DNA of 64,000 nt from Leptospira bouyouniensis (GCF_004769525.1 NZ_RQFT01000002.1:4632-68631); one strand, 5' to 3'. Positions 26,947 through 35,651 are shown, counted from the stretch's first letter. A program made the numbers and translations. Notes: a model not told the origin generated them from the sequence alone.

Positions 26947-27807
26947 CTATACATTGACCATTTTTTCGATGGCTTGAAATAGTTTGGTTTGTTCAGCTTT
27001 CGTTAGTTTGGAATGTAAAAATGGAAACTTCTTCACAAACTGAGATTTGATGTCCACTTTTGGTTTTTGTTTGGGTGTGGCCTTTCGTTTGTTTGCTAAG
27101 TTTTTTAGAGCTTGTTTAAACTCGGTTGGCCCAGGATTCGATTGCTTTGCACCTTGTGCGAGACGCAAGGCTTCTCTGTAAACGGCCTTGTAACGTTTGA
27201 GTTGAGGAACAGAGATTCCATGTGTTTTGGAAATCTCGGCAAGAGTTTTGCTGTCCTTTGACGATAAATCTCCGCCACGATTGTCTTTTTGGAATGTGTC
27301 GGGAAAAAGATTCACTAAGATGTAGATGACTTGGGCCGGGTCTTTGATTTGCCGTCTGTCAAAGTTGTCGGACAACATCAAAACTTCTAATTCGCGAAGT
27401 GTGATTTTTCCTTCGATATAACGAACTGGTGCTTCTGTGATGCCGAGTTCCTTTAGGGCTTTTTTACGGCGGTGGCCTGTGATGAGAGTGTTTGGTTTTA
27501 AAGAAAATCCAACGGCGTTTGCTCTTGGACCAAATACGATGAGAGGATCATGGATTCCCCCTTTTTTGATTCGGTCGACAAAACGTGACCAAGCCAATTC
27601 ATCTTCTTTTTTGGATTTATCCCAATAGTCAAAAAACTTGATATTATCGGGATGATCGAGAAGTTCCGAAACATTGGCATTTCGAACAGGACTCAGTTCC
27701 CAGTTTTTGTTTGTTTGCTTTTGGAGTGAAAAGGATTCTTTGTTGGATACTAAAATGTTTTGTCCAAGGGACTCGAACATGGCAGACTTTTTTGTTTTTG
27801 CACTCAT
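26947..27807 (-). CDS. parB: ParB partition protein
   Basis: The protein has 286 residues. The central ParB/Spo0J-type nuclease-like domain contains DPLIVFGPRANAVG and TLITGHRRKKALKELG, corresponding to the GERR box, followed by an HTH region (EISKTHGISVPQLKRYKAV, about residues 190-210). It overlaps the end of parA by four bases (27804-27807). ParB binds centromere-like sites and, with ParA, segregates low-copy replicons. No obvious inverted-repeat centromere was located by eye. The C-terminus is a Lys-rich dimerisation-like helix. Confidence 0.88.
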   Translation of the reverse strand: MSAKTKKSAMFESLGQNILVSNKESFSLQKQTNKNWELSPVRNANVSELLDHPDNIKFFDYWDKSKKEDELAWSRFVDRIKKGGIHDPLIVFGPRANAVGFSLKPNTLITGHRRKKALKELGITEAPVRYIEGKITLRELEVLMLSDNFDRRQIKDPAQVIYILVNLFPDTFQKDNRGGDLSSKDSKTLAEISKTHGISVPQLKRYKAVYREALRLAQGAKQSNPGPTEFKQALKNLANKRKATPKQKPKVDIKSQFVKKFPFLHSKLTKAEQTKLFQAIEKMVNV

Positions 27808-28538
27808 AAAGAAATCACCTCACTTGCTAAGGAACTAAATTCTTGTTCGGATTTGGATCCTGATTTGAGAAGATTGCCTTTCATAATTGATGACTGCACA
27901 GCGGCCGATCTTGTGATAAACGATTTTGTGTATTTAAATTTCCCTTCTTTTAGGATGTCGACTACATCATCTTTAGTTTTGTCGGAAACCATGGAAGGAA
28001 CGGCAATGTGTTTCGGAGTTTTTAACCCGGATCGACCAATGAGTTCTACTTGTTTTTTGGCTTTGAGAAGGCCAGACAAACTCCAACGATCATACGTGAG
28101 TGGAGAGAGAACAATGTCGGCGGCATAGAGTCCAATTTTGAATTCATATACTGGAGATGGTGGAGTGTCGATGATGACATAGTCAAAAGGCAAAGCAGAA
28201 ATTTCCTTTTTGGAACGAAGGAGTAAACCCGGATCATTTTGAGTTTCGGATCCCAAATCTTGTAAATCCGGAGAGCAAGGTATCACCGTGATCCCTTGAG
28301 ACTGAAACATACATTCTTTTAGTTGTCTACGATCGGAAAAGGCTTGGTAAGCATTTTTTTTATCAATTTCTTCGATGGAAAGATCACGAAGGAAAAAGTC
28401 AGTAAGGGAATATGACTGAGGGTCCAAGTCGATCACTAAAACCTTTTTCTTCAATTGGCTGATTGCCAATGCCAAAAAAATAGAAATTGTGCTTTTGGAA
28501 ACGCCACCTTTCAAACTTGCCGAAGTGATAATTTTCAT
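27804..28538 (-). CDS. parA: ParA partition ATPase
   Basis: The protein has 244 residues, the length of a small chromosomal- or plasmid-type ParA without an N-terminal HTH. The deviant Walker A is KGGVSKST (residues 10-17), with the signature lysine at the start and serine in place of the usual glycine before the second Lys. Walker A' VLVIDLDPQ (about 34-42) and Walker B YVIIDTPP (about 112-119) follow. ParA forms ATP-dependent DNA-bound gradients that move ParB complexes. It is first in an operon with parB. Together with the two HTH replication-type genes it supports plasmid-like maintenance of this DNA. Confidence 0.92.
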   Translation of the reverse strand: MKIITSASLKGGVSKSTISIFLALAISQLKKKVLVIDLDPQSYSLTDFFLRDLSIEEIDKKNAYQAFSDRRQLKECMFQSQGITVIPCSPDLQDLGSETQNDPGLLLRSKKEISALPFDYVIIDTPPSPVYEFKIGLYAADIVLSPLTYDRWSLSGLLKAKKQVELIGRSGLKTPKHIAVPSMVSDKTKDDVVDILKEGKFKYTKSFITRSAAVQSSIMKGNLLKSGSKSEQEFSSLASEVISL

Positions 28539-28722
28539 TGAGAACCAACTTAGAATGAAATCGGAATAAATTCAAATTTTAATTCTTCGGGAGAGCAAAA
28601 AACCAAAGGATCACGTTGATACCTTGGTAGAATACGAGGAACGCCGCCATTCATCTTTCTATTCAAAGTAACCTATGTTTTGGGATTGTAAGATTTTTTA
28701 CCCAAGTTTAACTTGCAAAACC

Positions 28723-28989
28723 ATGAAATTGCGAGTGCTGATTTTCCTGTTTGCAATCCATATCTCAATTCTGTTAAACTGCAGAAATAATAGCGAAGAA
28801 AAATGCAAAGACGATTCAAAAACACGATTCCGAGATTTTTGTATTGGTGGTTTGATTACGAATCCAATTGTAAATCCTGATGGAAGTAGCCTAGACCAAA
28901 TCTACACGGAATGCCTTTACAATGCTTATAAACTCGAACAATGCAATAAAAAATCTGGAAACATAGACATTTACTCAATTGTTCATTGA
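28723..28989 (+). CDS. Small lipoprotein
   Basis: Start at ATG 28723 (MKLRVLIFLFAIHISILLNC, lipobox LLNC). 88 residues; the mature part has four Cys (EKCKDDSKTRFRDFCIGG, YTECLYNAYKLEQCNKKSG), so two disulphides are possible. Similar tiny Cys-containing lipoproteins are frequent in Leptospira. Function unknown. It is followed by a small secreted Cys-rich protein on the same strand. Confidence 0.6.
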   Translation: MKLRVLIFLFAIHISILLNCRNNSEEKCKDDSKTRFRDFCIGGLITNPIVNPDGSSLDQIYTECLYNAYKLEQCNKKSGNIDIYSIVH

Positions 28990-29094
28990 CCAATGCTAAT
29001 GACAATTCTCTAGATTCAGCGAAAGAACATTTCCATGAAAGAAGAAAAGAAAGCCGTAACTTTAAACAAATGAAAAAAAACCGGAGAACAACTA

Positions 29095-29391
29095 ATGAAA
29101 CAATGCATCCTTCTTCCATTACTCGTTTTTCTATTCCCACTTGCCGTATTTTCAGACAAACAGAAAGGAAATGGGCCAATTGATTTTTCCAAGGAAGCAC
29201 CGGTTCATCCGTTTTACGAATCATACGGTGGGAATGGCAACATGAAATGCAAAGAGAAACAAGATTGTATGTCAAATTGTACAAGTTCGGTGTATGTGTA
29301 TACGAACCGGGGGAAATCTCTGGAGTCGGCACGCCAAGGTTGTATTGCAGATTGCAATCGGATTGTTTGTTTGCCAGAGAATAAAAAGTAA
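29095..29391 (+). CDS. Small secreted Cys-rich protein
   Basis: The protein has 98 residues with signal MKQCILLPLLVFLFPLAVFS and probable cleavage before DKQKG. The mature part has six Cys in pairs (KCKEKQDCMSNC, GCIADCNRIVC). No family is recognised. It may be a periplasmic or exported small protein. The stop is followed within a few bases by the decayed metallopeptidase tail at 29404. Confidence 0.6.
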   Translation: MKQCILLPLLVFLFPLAVFSDKQKGNGPIDFSKEAPVHPFYESYGGNGNMKCKEKQDCMSNCTSSVYVYTNRGKSLESARQGCIADCNRIVCLPENKK

Positions 29392-29403
29392 TCCATTGCG
29401 AGA

Positions 29404-29590
29404 TCACGTAATCGATCCTAATAAAAAAATACTTCCAGCTGGAACATTTTTAGGAGCCCTTCCTAAAAAAATTGGAGATACTTCAGGACCATATTTGCAT
29501 TTACATTCTTTTGAGGCAGATGGAAAAAAATGATGGAAATAAGCAAATGAAAAGAAAGGATTTTTACTACCTTTGGGTTGGAGATAAGAA
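29404..29590 (+). pseudogene. M23-like metallopeptidase tip tail
   Basis: The frame reads HVIDPNKKILPAGTFLGALP, KKIGDTSGPYLHLHSFEAD, GKK and TGA at 29531-29533. GDTSGPYLHLHSF is a good match to the end of an M23 peptidase (G-T-G-x-S-x-G-P-H-L-H-F), with His-Leu-His kept and the preceding His changed to Tyr. A further frame reads KQMKRKDFYYLWVGDKK and stops inside the start of the next lipoprotein (ATGA at 29591-29594). So it is the frameshifted tail of a toxin tip coupled to that lipoprotein. No upstream part remains. Confidence 0.6.
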
Positions 29591-30178
29591 ATGAAGACAT
29601 TTTGCAAGTTCTTAGTTATTCTTTTGGCAATAGTTTCTTGTTCGGAAAATGAGAAACCAGTTAGTAATACTACCTTACCAAATGGAAAACAACAAGTTAA
29701 TGTAGATAAAGAACTTGGCGATGGTAAGTCTTACAAAGAGTTTCTTCTGAGTATTGAAAATAATGACTGTAAAGCAATTCAAGATAATTTAGATGATATC
29801 GTTTATTTTGGTATAAGCGATATACGTGATACTAGCTCTATTTTTAAACGAACTAATGGATATCTAGAAGATAGAAATAATTTCTCTATTTGTGATTTAT
29901 TTTTCAATTCGTCTATAATGCAAAAAAGAGTTAGCCTTTTGTTGCCTGACAATAATATTATAAAATCTTTAATTTCACCTCGAGAGTGGCTTACTAAATC
30001 AAAGAAAATTCGATTCATAGCAATGGAAAAAGTTGGTGAGGTCGATATTGCATTTTTTGGAGGAAGATATTCTAATCCAGAAGAACCGTTTAATGATTCA
30101 AGGGATCTTGACATTTGGTTTCGTTGTCCGGAAGGATTTCAAAAAAAATGCTATCTATATTCTTATACAGCATATTGA
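29591..30178 (+). CDS. Lipoprotein, likely immunity protein of the M23-like tail
   Basis: The protein has 195 residues with a lipoprotein signal (MKTFCKFLVILLAIVSCSEN, lipobox IVSC). The mature part is acidic and contains CKAIQDNLDDIVYF and a Cys-containing end FRCPEGFQKKCYLYSYTAY. No family is recognised. The ATG overlaps the stop of a metallopeptidase tail, the same coupling as in the array at 10-24 kb. It is on the opposite strand from that array, so it is a separate, orphaned pair near the partition genes. Confidence 0.65.
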   Translation: MKTFCKFLVILLAIVSCSENEKPVSNTTLPNGKQQVNVDKELGDGKSYKEFLLSIENNDCKAIQDNLDDIVYFGISDIRDTSSIFKRTNGYLEDRNNFSICDLFFNSSIMQKRVSLLLPDNNIIKSLISPREWLTKSKKIRFIAMEKVGEVDIAFFGGRYSNPEEPFNDSRDLDIWFRCPEGFQKKCYLYSYTAY

Positions 30179-30897
30179 ATTCAATAAGCTGTATTGTAAT
30201 TATTTTCAATTCTCTATGTCGTATTCTATTACAACCCCGCGCAAGCGATAGAAGCTGAAATCCTTCCCGATAGGAAAGATTGGTGCCGGATAGTGCGGTC
30301 ACATCGACAATCCATTCTAGTATGACTAACTAATGTGAGGTGCCAATCTTACTCAGTGACTCAATTAACGGCCGCAAACGAACTAGGCTTACCGACGTTT
30401 TTAACAAAAAAATGCTTGTACTGTTTTGGTACTTCGGTTAGTGTAGTTGGTAAGTAATCCTTAATCGGGTTAAGTCAAACGCCCTGGAAGGTGTGGTAGC
30501 CAACCAGGGCAAATTTCTCCTCCTAAACCAAATCACATTTCCACCACCTCCGAACTTTCGGTTGGGTCACAGTGAAAATTCCAGATTTATGTCTCTTTTA
30601 CTTATTGACAGTTTATCGACGTCGGTACATTTAGGGATCGTTCGGTGGACACTGCCGGACACGGCTCTACCACATAGCCGTTTTGACTTAACTCGGAATT
30701 CCTAAAAAAAGTTCCGACGGAACGTTCGAAAGAACTTTCCCATCTCTCGATTTTACTTGGACCGAAGGTTTGTCTCATTTTGAAAAACCAATGGCAAGTA
30801 GAGTAGGGGAGGTATGCGTTCGATGAATGCATTGGCATATAAACGACCAGATGCTCGTAGCCGGAGTCAGTGTTCATTTGGAAGAAGGAACCTAAAA
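30179..30897 (+). promoter_or_regulatory. Structured, conserved leader of HTH replication-type copy 2
   Basis: No gene is seen. GCCCTGG (30481-30487) and CCAGGGC (about 30504-30510) form a hairpin. Then TTATGTCTC (30587-30595), TTGACA (30605-30610), CATTTAGG and ACTGCCGGACA follow, matching the block order before copy 1 at 9160. ACGGCT..AGCCGTTTT (about 30661-30684) is a terminator-like hairpin between these blocks and the gene. The arrangement, a promoter, a hairpin and a distant coding start, resembles leaders controlled by attenuation or by a counter-transcribed RNA. The plasmid origin could lie here. Confidence 0.45.
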
Positions 30898-31452
30898 ATG
30901 AAAACCAACCGAACAGGAATTTGGATTCCCAGGGAGATTGAATGCCTTGTGGATTTGAGTGTTTCTGAAAAGTATCTGCTTTCAGAAATTCGATCGTTAA
31001 CATTGGCAAAAGGGTGTTTTGCATCGAACACCTACTTTGCGAAACTGCTTGGGAAAAAACCCGATACCATCTCTCGCATGATTTCTAAACTTCGAAAACG
31101 AAACTATATCGCACAACTTTCCTTCGATGGAAGGAGACGTGAGTTGTCATACTGCTTAGGAATCGTATCCGAACCGGCAGTGGAAACAAAACCAAGTGCT
31201 CCCTTACAAAAATCCAAGGCAGATACGGAAGTTTCAGCAGTTCCTTTTGTACTTAGTACAACAAAAGTACATAACATAAGTACAAAGAATCCTTTGGATG
31301 TTTGGAAAGAGTTTTTGCATTGGGCAAACCAATTGGCACCATCGACTCGCATTCGGATCCAGTCGGCCCCTGGACCAGAGAGTTTGGCAAAACAAGATCG
31401 GATCTTTTGGGAAAATTTTACATTGAGACCTCGGCCTATGTTTGGGAGTTAG
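30898..31452 (+). CDS. HTH replication-type protein, copy 2
   Basis: I chose ATG 30898 (MKTNRTGIWIPREIE) because the alignment with copy 1 begins here; an upstream ATG at 30814 would add 28 unlike residues. 184 residues with a winged-helix domain (about residues 15-85): LSEIRSL, GCFASNTYFAKLLGKKPDTI, SRMISKLRKRNY and FDGRRREL. It lies about 2.4 kb from parA, on the other strand. Replication initiator or replication regulator is the likely role by context. The C-terminus is Ser/Thr/Lys-rich and then contains WKEFLHWANQLAP. Confidence 0.65.
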   Translation: MKTNRTGIWIPREIECLVDLSVSEKYLLSEIRSLTLAKGCFASNTYFAKLLGKKPDTISRMISKLRKRNYIAQLSFDGRRRELSYCLGIVSEPAVETKPSAPLQKSKADTEVSAVPFVLSTTKVHNISTKNPLDVWKEFLHWANQLAPSTRIRIQSAPGPESLAKQDRIFWENFTLRPRPMFGS

Positions 31453-31529
31453 GTGGGGTAGGGGATTTGGTAGACAAGAAAGTTCTTTTTAAAGCGTGTG
31501 GTTACTTTTCAAATAGAAGTTTTTTTTAT

Positions 31530-32261
31530 ATGAGAGACAAAATTGAAATATCTAAATACCTTGCGTTGGTTTTAGTTTTGCTGAAATGCCAAACTTCTTG
31601 GAAAGAAGGGAAAGCTCCCGTCATTTTGGCACAATTTCAAGAATTTCAACCTGGCCTTTTCTATTACGTAAATGAGAACGATTCATTCCTTAGTCCCTAC
31701 CAAAATGAAGCATATACTGTAAAACGATATATGCGAGAGAAAATACATCCTGTTGTAAAAGACTTTTTAAATGCGAATCTTGCAGGAGATATTGAAAAAT
31801 TATCAAATTATATCGGTGAAGCGACCATCGAAGATTTCTCCAGATACTGCAAACAAAATCAAGTGATGCTTCCAAGTAAGGCTGAATACAGAAAATTGTT
31901 ATTCAATGATTTAAAATTGCGGACATACTCTTGTGGTATATCAAGTTATTTTGGGTTATACTATCTTTTCAATGTCAAAGAAAAGGATGTATTCTTTTTT
32001 GATAGAAGGCATTACTTTCTCGTTTGGTTGTATCCTCGATACAAATTCAGAAGAGATAACAAAGGATCCTGGGAATCTCCTCCATCATTTGATGAGTTGG
32101 AGCATGGTTCCACTTTTGCAGTGTATTACATGAAAGAACCAACAGATATTGTTAATAGGTATCTTTTTGAATTTCACCCAGATACAAAAAAATATGAATT
32201 ATTTAAATACTATCCTGGATTTGCAGAAAACTTTGTAGATAGATATCGAGATGTTGATTGA
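31530..32261 (+). CDS. Lipoprotein, possible immunity-type
   Basis: Start at ATG 31530 (MRDKIEISKYLALVLVLLKC, lipobox LLKC); a longer frame from 31302 overlaps the preceding gene and is less likely. 243 residues with QEFQPGLFYYVNEN, a helical middle and an aromatic-rich end (FEFHPDTKKYELFKYYPGF). It shares the PGxFY start and the helical region with the lipoprotein at 17018, though weakly. No toxin tail is seen before it. Function unknown. Confidence 0.6.
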   Translation: MRDKIEISKYLALVLVLLKCQTSWKEGKAPVILAQFQEFQPGLFYYVNENDSFLSPYQNEAYTVKRYMREKIHPVVKDFLNANLAGDIEKLSNYIGEATIEDFSRYCKQNQVMLPSKAEYRKLLFNDLKLRTYSCGISSYFGLYYLFNVKEKDVFFFDRRHYFLVWLYPRYKFRRDNKGSWESPPSFDELEHGSTFAVYYMKEPTDIVNRYLFEFHPDTKKYELFKYYPGFAENFVDRYRDVD

Positions 32262-32304
32262 TTCGCAGCAGTTCAAATGGGAACTTTCAAATTGTAATCC
32301 AGTA

Positions 32305-32706
32305 TCATGAAACCCAATTTTCTAATTTCAGGGAATTGATTCTTGAAAATTCTTTTTCATTATTTGTGACAAGAATACCATTATGATTTAGAACAATTGA
32401 TGCGATAATGAGGTCGTTTGGTCCAATTGGAATTCCTTTCAATTCTAGGTTGGAACGAATTTCAGCATAGATTTCAGAATCTATATCATTAAACCCGATG
32501 ATCTCAAAAGGATCTAAGAAATCTAAGACTATATTTCTATTGTTCTTTGGATTTTTGCTTTTTAATGCACCTAGAAGAAGTTCTGCTTTAACGATAGATG
32601 GAATTTTAATTCTGTTCGGGTTCAGTTTTCTTATGTTATTTTCAATATTTTGATTTTTTCCTTTTAGGAAATAAATGCAAATATTTGTATCTAAAAAGTA
32701 ATTCAA
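32305..32706 (-). CDS. vapC: VapC-type PIN-domain ribonuclease toxin
   Basis: The protein has 133 residues, the full length of a PIN toxin. Acidic residues are in the expected places: FLDTNICIYFL (Asp at residue 6), a Glu in VKAELLLG (about 42), and GPNDLIIAS plus TNNEKEF near the C-terminus. VapC toxins cut tRNA or rRNA and are neutralised by VapB. The ORF overlaps the start of the antitoxin gene's end by four bases, antitoxin first. Catalytic residues look intact, so the pair may be active in replicon maintenance. Confidence 0.85.
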   Translation of the reverse strand: MNYFLDTNICIYFLKGKNQNIENNIRKLNPNRIKIPSIVKAELLLGALKSKNPKNNRNIVLDFLDPFEIIGFNDIDSEIYAEIRSNLELKGIPIGPNDLIIASIVLNHNGILVTNNEKEFSRINSLKLENWVS

Positions 32707-32933
32707 AAGGCATCTCTTGGGCTATCATTTTTAAAATGTAAAGGACCAGGCTTTTGAAAAGAATCATCCTCTATGGAACCATATAATTGAAAAAAATGAT
32801 CAGGCCATTTTTTTTCGAAGGAATTTTGCAATTTCCCTTTTACCCACTGTGATATCGAAACTTTTTCTTTTTTGGCAGCTAATTCAATTTTTTTGAGTGT
32901 ATCTTGATCCAAATATAATGACAACTGTGGCAT
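32703..32933 (-). CDS. vapB: VapB-like antitoxin
   Basis: Start at ATG 32933 (MPQLSLYLDQDTLKKIELAA), which removes a poor upstream extension. 76 residues. The N-terminus LSLYLDQDTLKKI has a ribbon-helix-helix look, with KVSISQWVKGKLQ following, and the tail (FQLYGSIEDD, PLHFKNDSPRDAF) resembles a toxin-binding region. It lies directly before the PIN toxin and overlaps it by four bases. The pairing identifies it more than the sequence does. Confidence 0.75.
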   Translation of the reverse strand: MPQLSLYLDQDTLKKIELAAKKEKVSISQWVKGKLQNSFEKKWPDHFFQLYGSIEDDSFQKPGPLHFKNDSPRDAF

Positions 32934-33079
32934 GCTTTGTATCCTCCGCAATTCTACTGGCAAGTATACCTGCAAGTATACGATTTGTCAATCTCGTTTC
33001 CTGTTCTTTTGTCCAATCCAAATCCATTTCGGAAAAAGTTTTTCCACCCTTTGTCACATACGTATAGTAATCTAAGATC

Positions 33080-33529
33080 ATGAAAGAATTAATCATTGGA
33101 ATTACTAGTTCGCGAGATGGATTTACGGAAAAACAAAAAGAAGCTTTTCTCTCGCTTCTTTCCCAATATGAAGTGGTAGAAGTCCATCATGGAGATTGTG
33201 TTGGTGTGGATGAAGGAATCCACCAAACTCTTTTAGATGGGAAAAAAGAAACTCCAAAGATCATCCGCATTCACATTCATCCTCCTACCGATCTCAAACA
33301 ACGGGCATTTTGCCAAAAGAAATACGAAACAAAAGATGTGTTAGTCCACAGTTATGCCAAGGAAGAGTATCTGAAGCGAAACCAAGCAATCGTTATGGCG
33401 ACGAATGAACTTTGGGCATTCCCGAGTGGACCTGAAAAACAACGCTCTGGGACCTGGGCGACCATTCGTTTTGCCAGAAAAACGGGTAAACCTGTGAAAT
33501 TGTTTTGGCCTGATGGAAGGGTAGAGTAG
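33080..33529 (+). CDS. SLOG-type (YspA/DprA-related) nucleotide-binding protein
   Basis: The protein has 149 residues with a Rossmann-like order: a first strand ELIIGITSSRDGF, then VVEVHHGDCVGVDEGIHQTL (GD..G.D type loop), IRIHIHPP, and MATNELWAFPSGPEKQRSGT followed by WATIRFARKTGKPV. Glycine and acid placement fit the SLOG superfamily, whose members bind nucleotide ligands and are frequent in defence and conflict systems. It is alone between two toxin-antitoxin modules. A sensor or accessory role is possible; no partner effector is visible. Confidence 0.65.
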   Translation: MKELIIGITSSRDGFTEKQKEAFLSLLSQYEVVEVHHGDCVGVDEGIHQTLLDGKKETPKIIRIHIHPPTDLKQRAFCQKKYETKDVLVHSYAKEEYLKRNQAIVMATNELWAFPSGPEKQRSGTWATIRFARKTGKPVKLFWPDGRVE

Positions 33530-33580
33530 GGGCAGGGAATTAACTGGACAACTTGACAACATTGTGATTTTTTAGATAGT

Positions 33581-33805
33581 ATGAAGTCCTTTCCCGTTGG
33601 TGAATTAAAAACAAAATTCTCCGAAGTCCTTGAATACGTTAAAAACGGAGAAAAAGTAAGGATTCTTTTTGGGAAAAACAAAAAGCCCATCGCTATGATT
33701 GTTCCTCTGAATCAAAAAAGAAAAATCGGAATGCTTGATGGGAAAGTCAAAATTAAATTCGATCATAATTTTTCCATCACTGAAGATATATTTTTAAGTA
33801 AATAA
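33581..33805 (+). CDS. Phd/YefM-type antitoxin
   Basis: The protein has 74 residues. VGELKTKFSEVLEYVKNGEK and VRILFGKNKKPIAMIVPL form the Phd-like DNA-binding fold: a strand, a helix with conserved KxxxSE, and 'xxGKxxxPIAxIVP'. It normally pairs with a PIN-domain toxin downstream. Here that toxin, starting at 33806, is broken, so the antitoxin is orphaned. It could still repress or cross-neutralise. Confidence 0.75.
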   Translation: MKSFPVGELKTKFSEVLEYVKNGEKVRILFGKNKKPIAMIVPLNQKRKIGMLDGKVKIKFDHNFSITEDIFLSK

Positions 33806-34207
33806 ATATCATTTCTATTAGATACTCATGTTCTACTTTGGACCATTGGAGACTCAAAGCAATAAAGCAAAAATGGTTCGGGCATTATTCAAGACCAAAA
33901 TAATCAAATTTTAGTAAGTTCAATTTCTTTGTGGGAAATTTCATTGAAATATAAACTTGGAAAACTAAAATTATCAGGCTTTAAACCTTAGGAAATTCCA
34001 AATTTTCTTGAGAAATTAAACATCAGCGTAATTGAATTAAATCAAATGGATGATTCCTCTTATCATAATTTAAAGGAAGAATTTCATAAGGATCCTTTTG
34101 ATCGAATGCTCATTTGGCAATGCATTTCAAATAAACTGACTTTGATTTCAAAAGATTCTGAAATGATACATTACAAAATTTCTGGATTAAAAACGATTTG
34201 GAATTAA
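33806..34207 (+). pseudogene. Degraded PIN-domain toxin of the Phd module
   Basis: The frame begins with ATA (33806) where a start codon is expected, reads SFLLDTHVLLWTIGDSKQ, and meets TAA at 33863-33865 and TAG at 33989-33991; otherwise it continues to TAA at 34205-34207. SISLWEISLKYKLGKLKL, FHKDPFDRMLIWQ and LTLISKDSEMI match the PIN toxins that pair with Phd-like antitoxins. The start has been lost and two stops gained, so the toxin is inactive. Confidence 0.85.
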
Positions 34208-34533
34208 TGATCCACTGAGTATACTAGGGACTTACGGCCATGCTCGAGAAAGTCTTACGCCTAAGATGTTTAAATATTAATTTAACAAAAAATTAACATT
34301 CCATCCCAAATTCTCTATTTCTCACAATCTTGCATCAATTTACTAATTTCACAGGACTAAACGTTCCTCCATTCAGAAAAGATTCTTCCGAATCCCTTGC
34401 AATAATTTGTTACATTCGTAGTTCCAATTTGTCCTAGGTAGCAAATATGGTTTACCTCTCAGGAAACGACTCGATTTGGCAATTTTTCGTAGAGAATTGT
34501 GACACTCTTGGAGTCTGGATTACATCCATTGTT
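34208..34533. other. Gene-free stretch before the ArdC pseudogene
   Basis: AT-rich, with no convincing frame. An ATG at 34447 is in frame with the ArdC gene but its 29 extra residues have no family character, so I start ArdC at 34534. No clear promoter was identified. Confidence 0.3.
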
Positions 34534-35442
34534 ATGAAAGAGAACGATGCAAAAACGATCCTAAAGAAGATTACATACGATGTGATGGAGGCCTTAAAGT
34601 CCGGTAGTCTTGGACAGTGGGTCAAACCATGGCAAAGTTTCGGATTTCCGACGAACGTGAAGACAAAGCAACAATATGGCCTCCTCAATACCTTCTGGCT
34701 AACAGACAGTTTGATGCGGTATGGGTATACTTATCCAGCTTGAGCCACGGAGAAACAATGGAATTGCCTTGGGTATTCATTGAAACCAGGCGAGGTTGCA
34801 AAGACGGTAGTTTTGTATCCTTGTCATGTAAAGTTTCCTGTATATTCCCAAAAGAAACAATCCGTGGTTGGAAGCGAAGAGGAACGAGAGGAGGCGCCTC
34901 TCTATTACAAATCGTGTCTGGTTCACAAGTCGTTTCCGGTCTTTAACATTGCACAAATCAATATTCCCGAAGATGAGTATGATCTGTTTGTAACAAAGAC
35001 GACTCTAGATGGTGCTGCGGGAATCGATCAGTTTGTGCAATCGATCGAACACAATAGGGAAGAGTTCGGGGTGGACCAAGCATCTTACATGATCCCTTTG
35101 GATACGATTCGTATGCCTAAAAAAGAGTATTTCCGAAGTGAAACTGACTATTGGTCTACTTACTTACATGAGTTAGGTCATTGGACGGGTGCTAGACATC
35201 GGTTGCGGAGAGATTTTTCGAAAGGCATGGGTTCTTATGCCTTTGAAGAATTGGTCGCTGAATTATCCTCAGCTATCTTTGCCGGTGAATTTGGATTTAG
35301 TGGGGAGTTGCAACATCGAGAGTATATTGGGTCTTGGTTAAGGATTTTGGAAAATCCACGTGCGATCATTAAAGCGGGATATCTTGCCATGGAAGCGGTG
35401 GAGTATTTGAAGAAGGAAGCGAAGAGGGGAGTGAGGGGGTGA
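34534..35442 (+). pseudogene. ArdC-type antirestriction protein, broken by one in-frame TGA
   Basis: The frame is continuous from ATG 34534 (MKENDAKTILKKITYDVM) to TGA 35440-35442, except for TGA at 34741-34743 in YGYTYPA*ATEKQWNCLGYS. A Trp codon (TGG) is the likely original. The N-terminal domain (ArdC_N/DUF1738: TYDVMEALKSG, WVKPWQS) and C-terminal metallopeptidase-like domain (YWSTYLHELGHWTGARHRL, YAFEELVAELSSA) are both otherwise whole. ArdC proteins bind single-stranded DNA and protect incoming plasmids from restriction. It would have served in plasmid entry. A second ArdC tail fused to a transposase lies at 60139-60255. Confidence 0.85.
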
Positions 35443-35651
35443 TTTTAAAACTCAAAATACCCCAATCAAAACTAAATAAAATTTCATGTTATACGACAAT
35501 AATGCAAAATTTTTATGGGAAAATTCAGCATAATCTTAAAAATCCTTTGTTAATTAAAATATGCAATATTAGGAAAATGAATTTGAGTCAAATTTGAATA
35601 CTTGCGTTTTGCAGCCGATAACTCCTAAAAGATTAAAAAAAATAGCTTAAA

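Noticed and set aside
29000..29200. Alternative frame with basic residues before the Cys-rich secreted protein
   Set aside because: The frame overlaps the real gene and its signal peptide and shows no domain.
30415..30512. Possible tRNA in the leader of the second HTH gene
   Set aside because: The words TTAGTGTAGTTGGTAAGT resemble a D arm, but acceptor, anticodon and T arms do not pair.
34447..34533. Upstream extension of ArdC
   Set aside because: The 29 additional residues have no similarity to the ArdC N-terminal domain, and the ATG at 34534 starts the family-like sequence.
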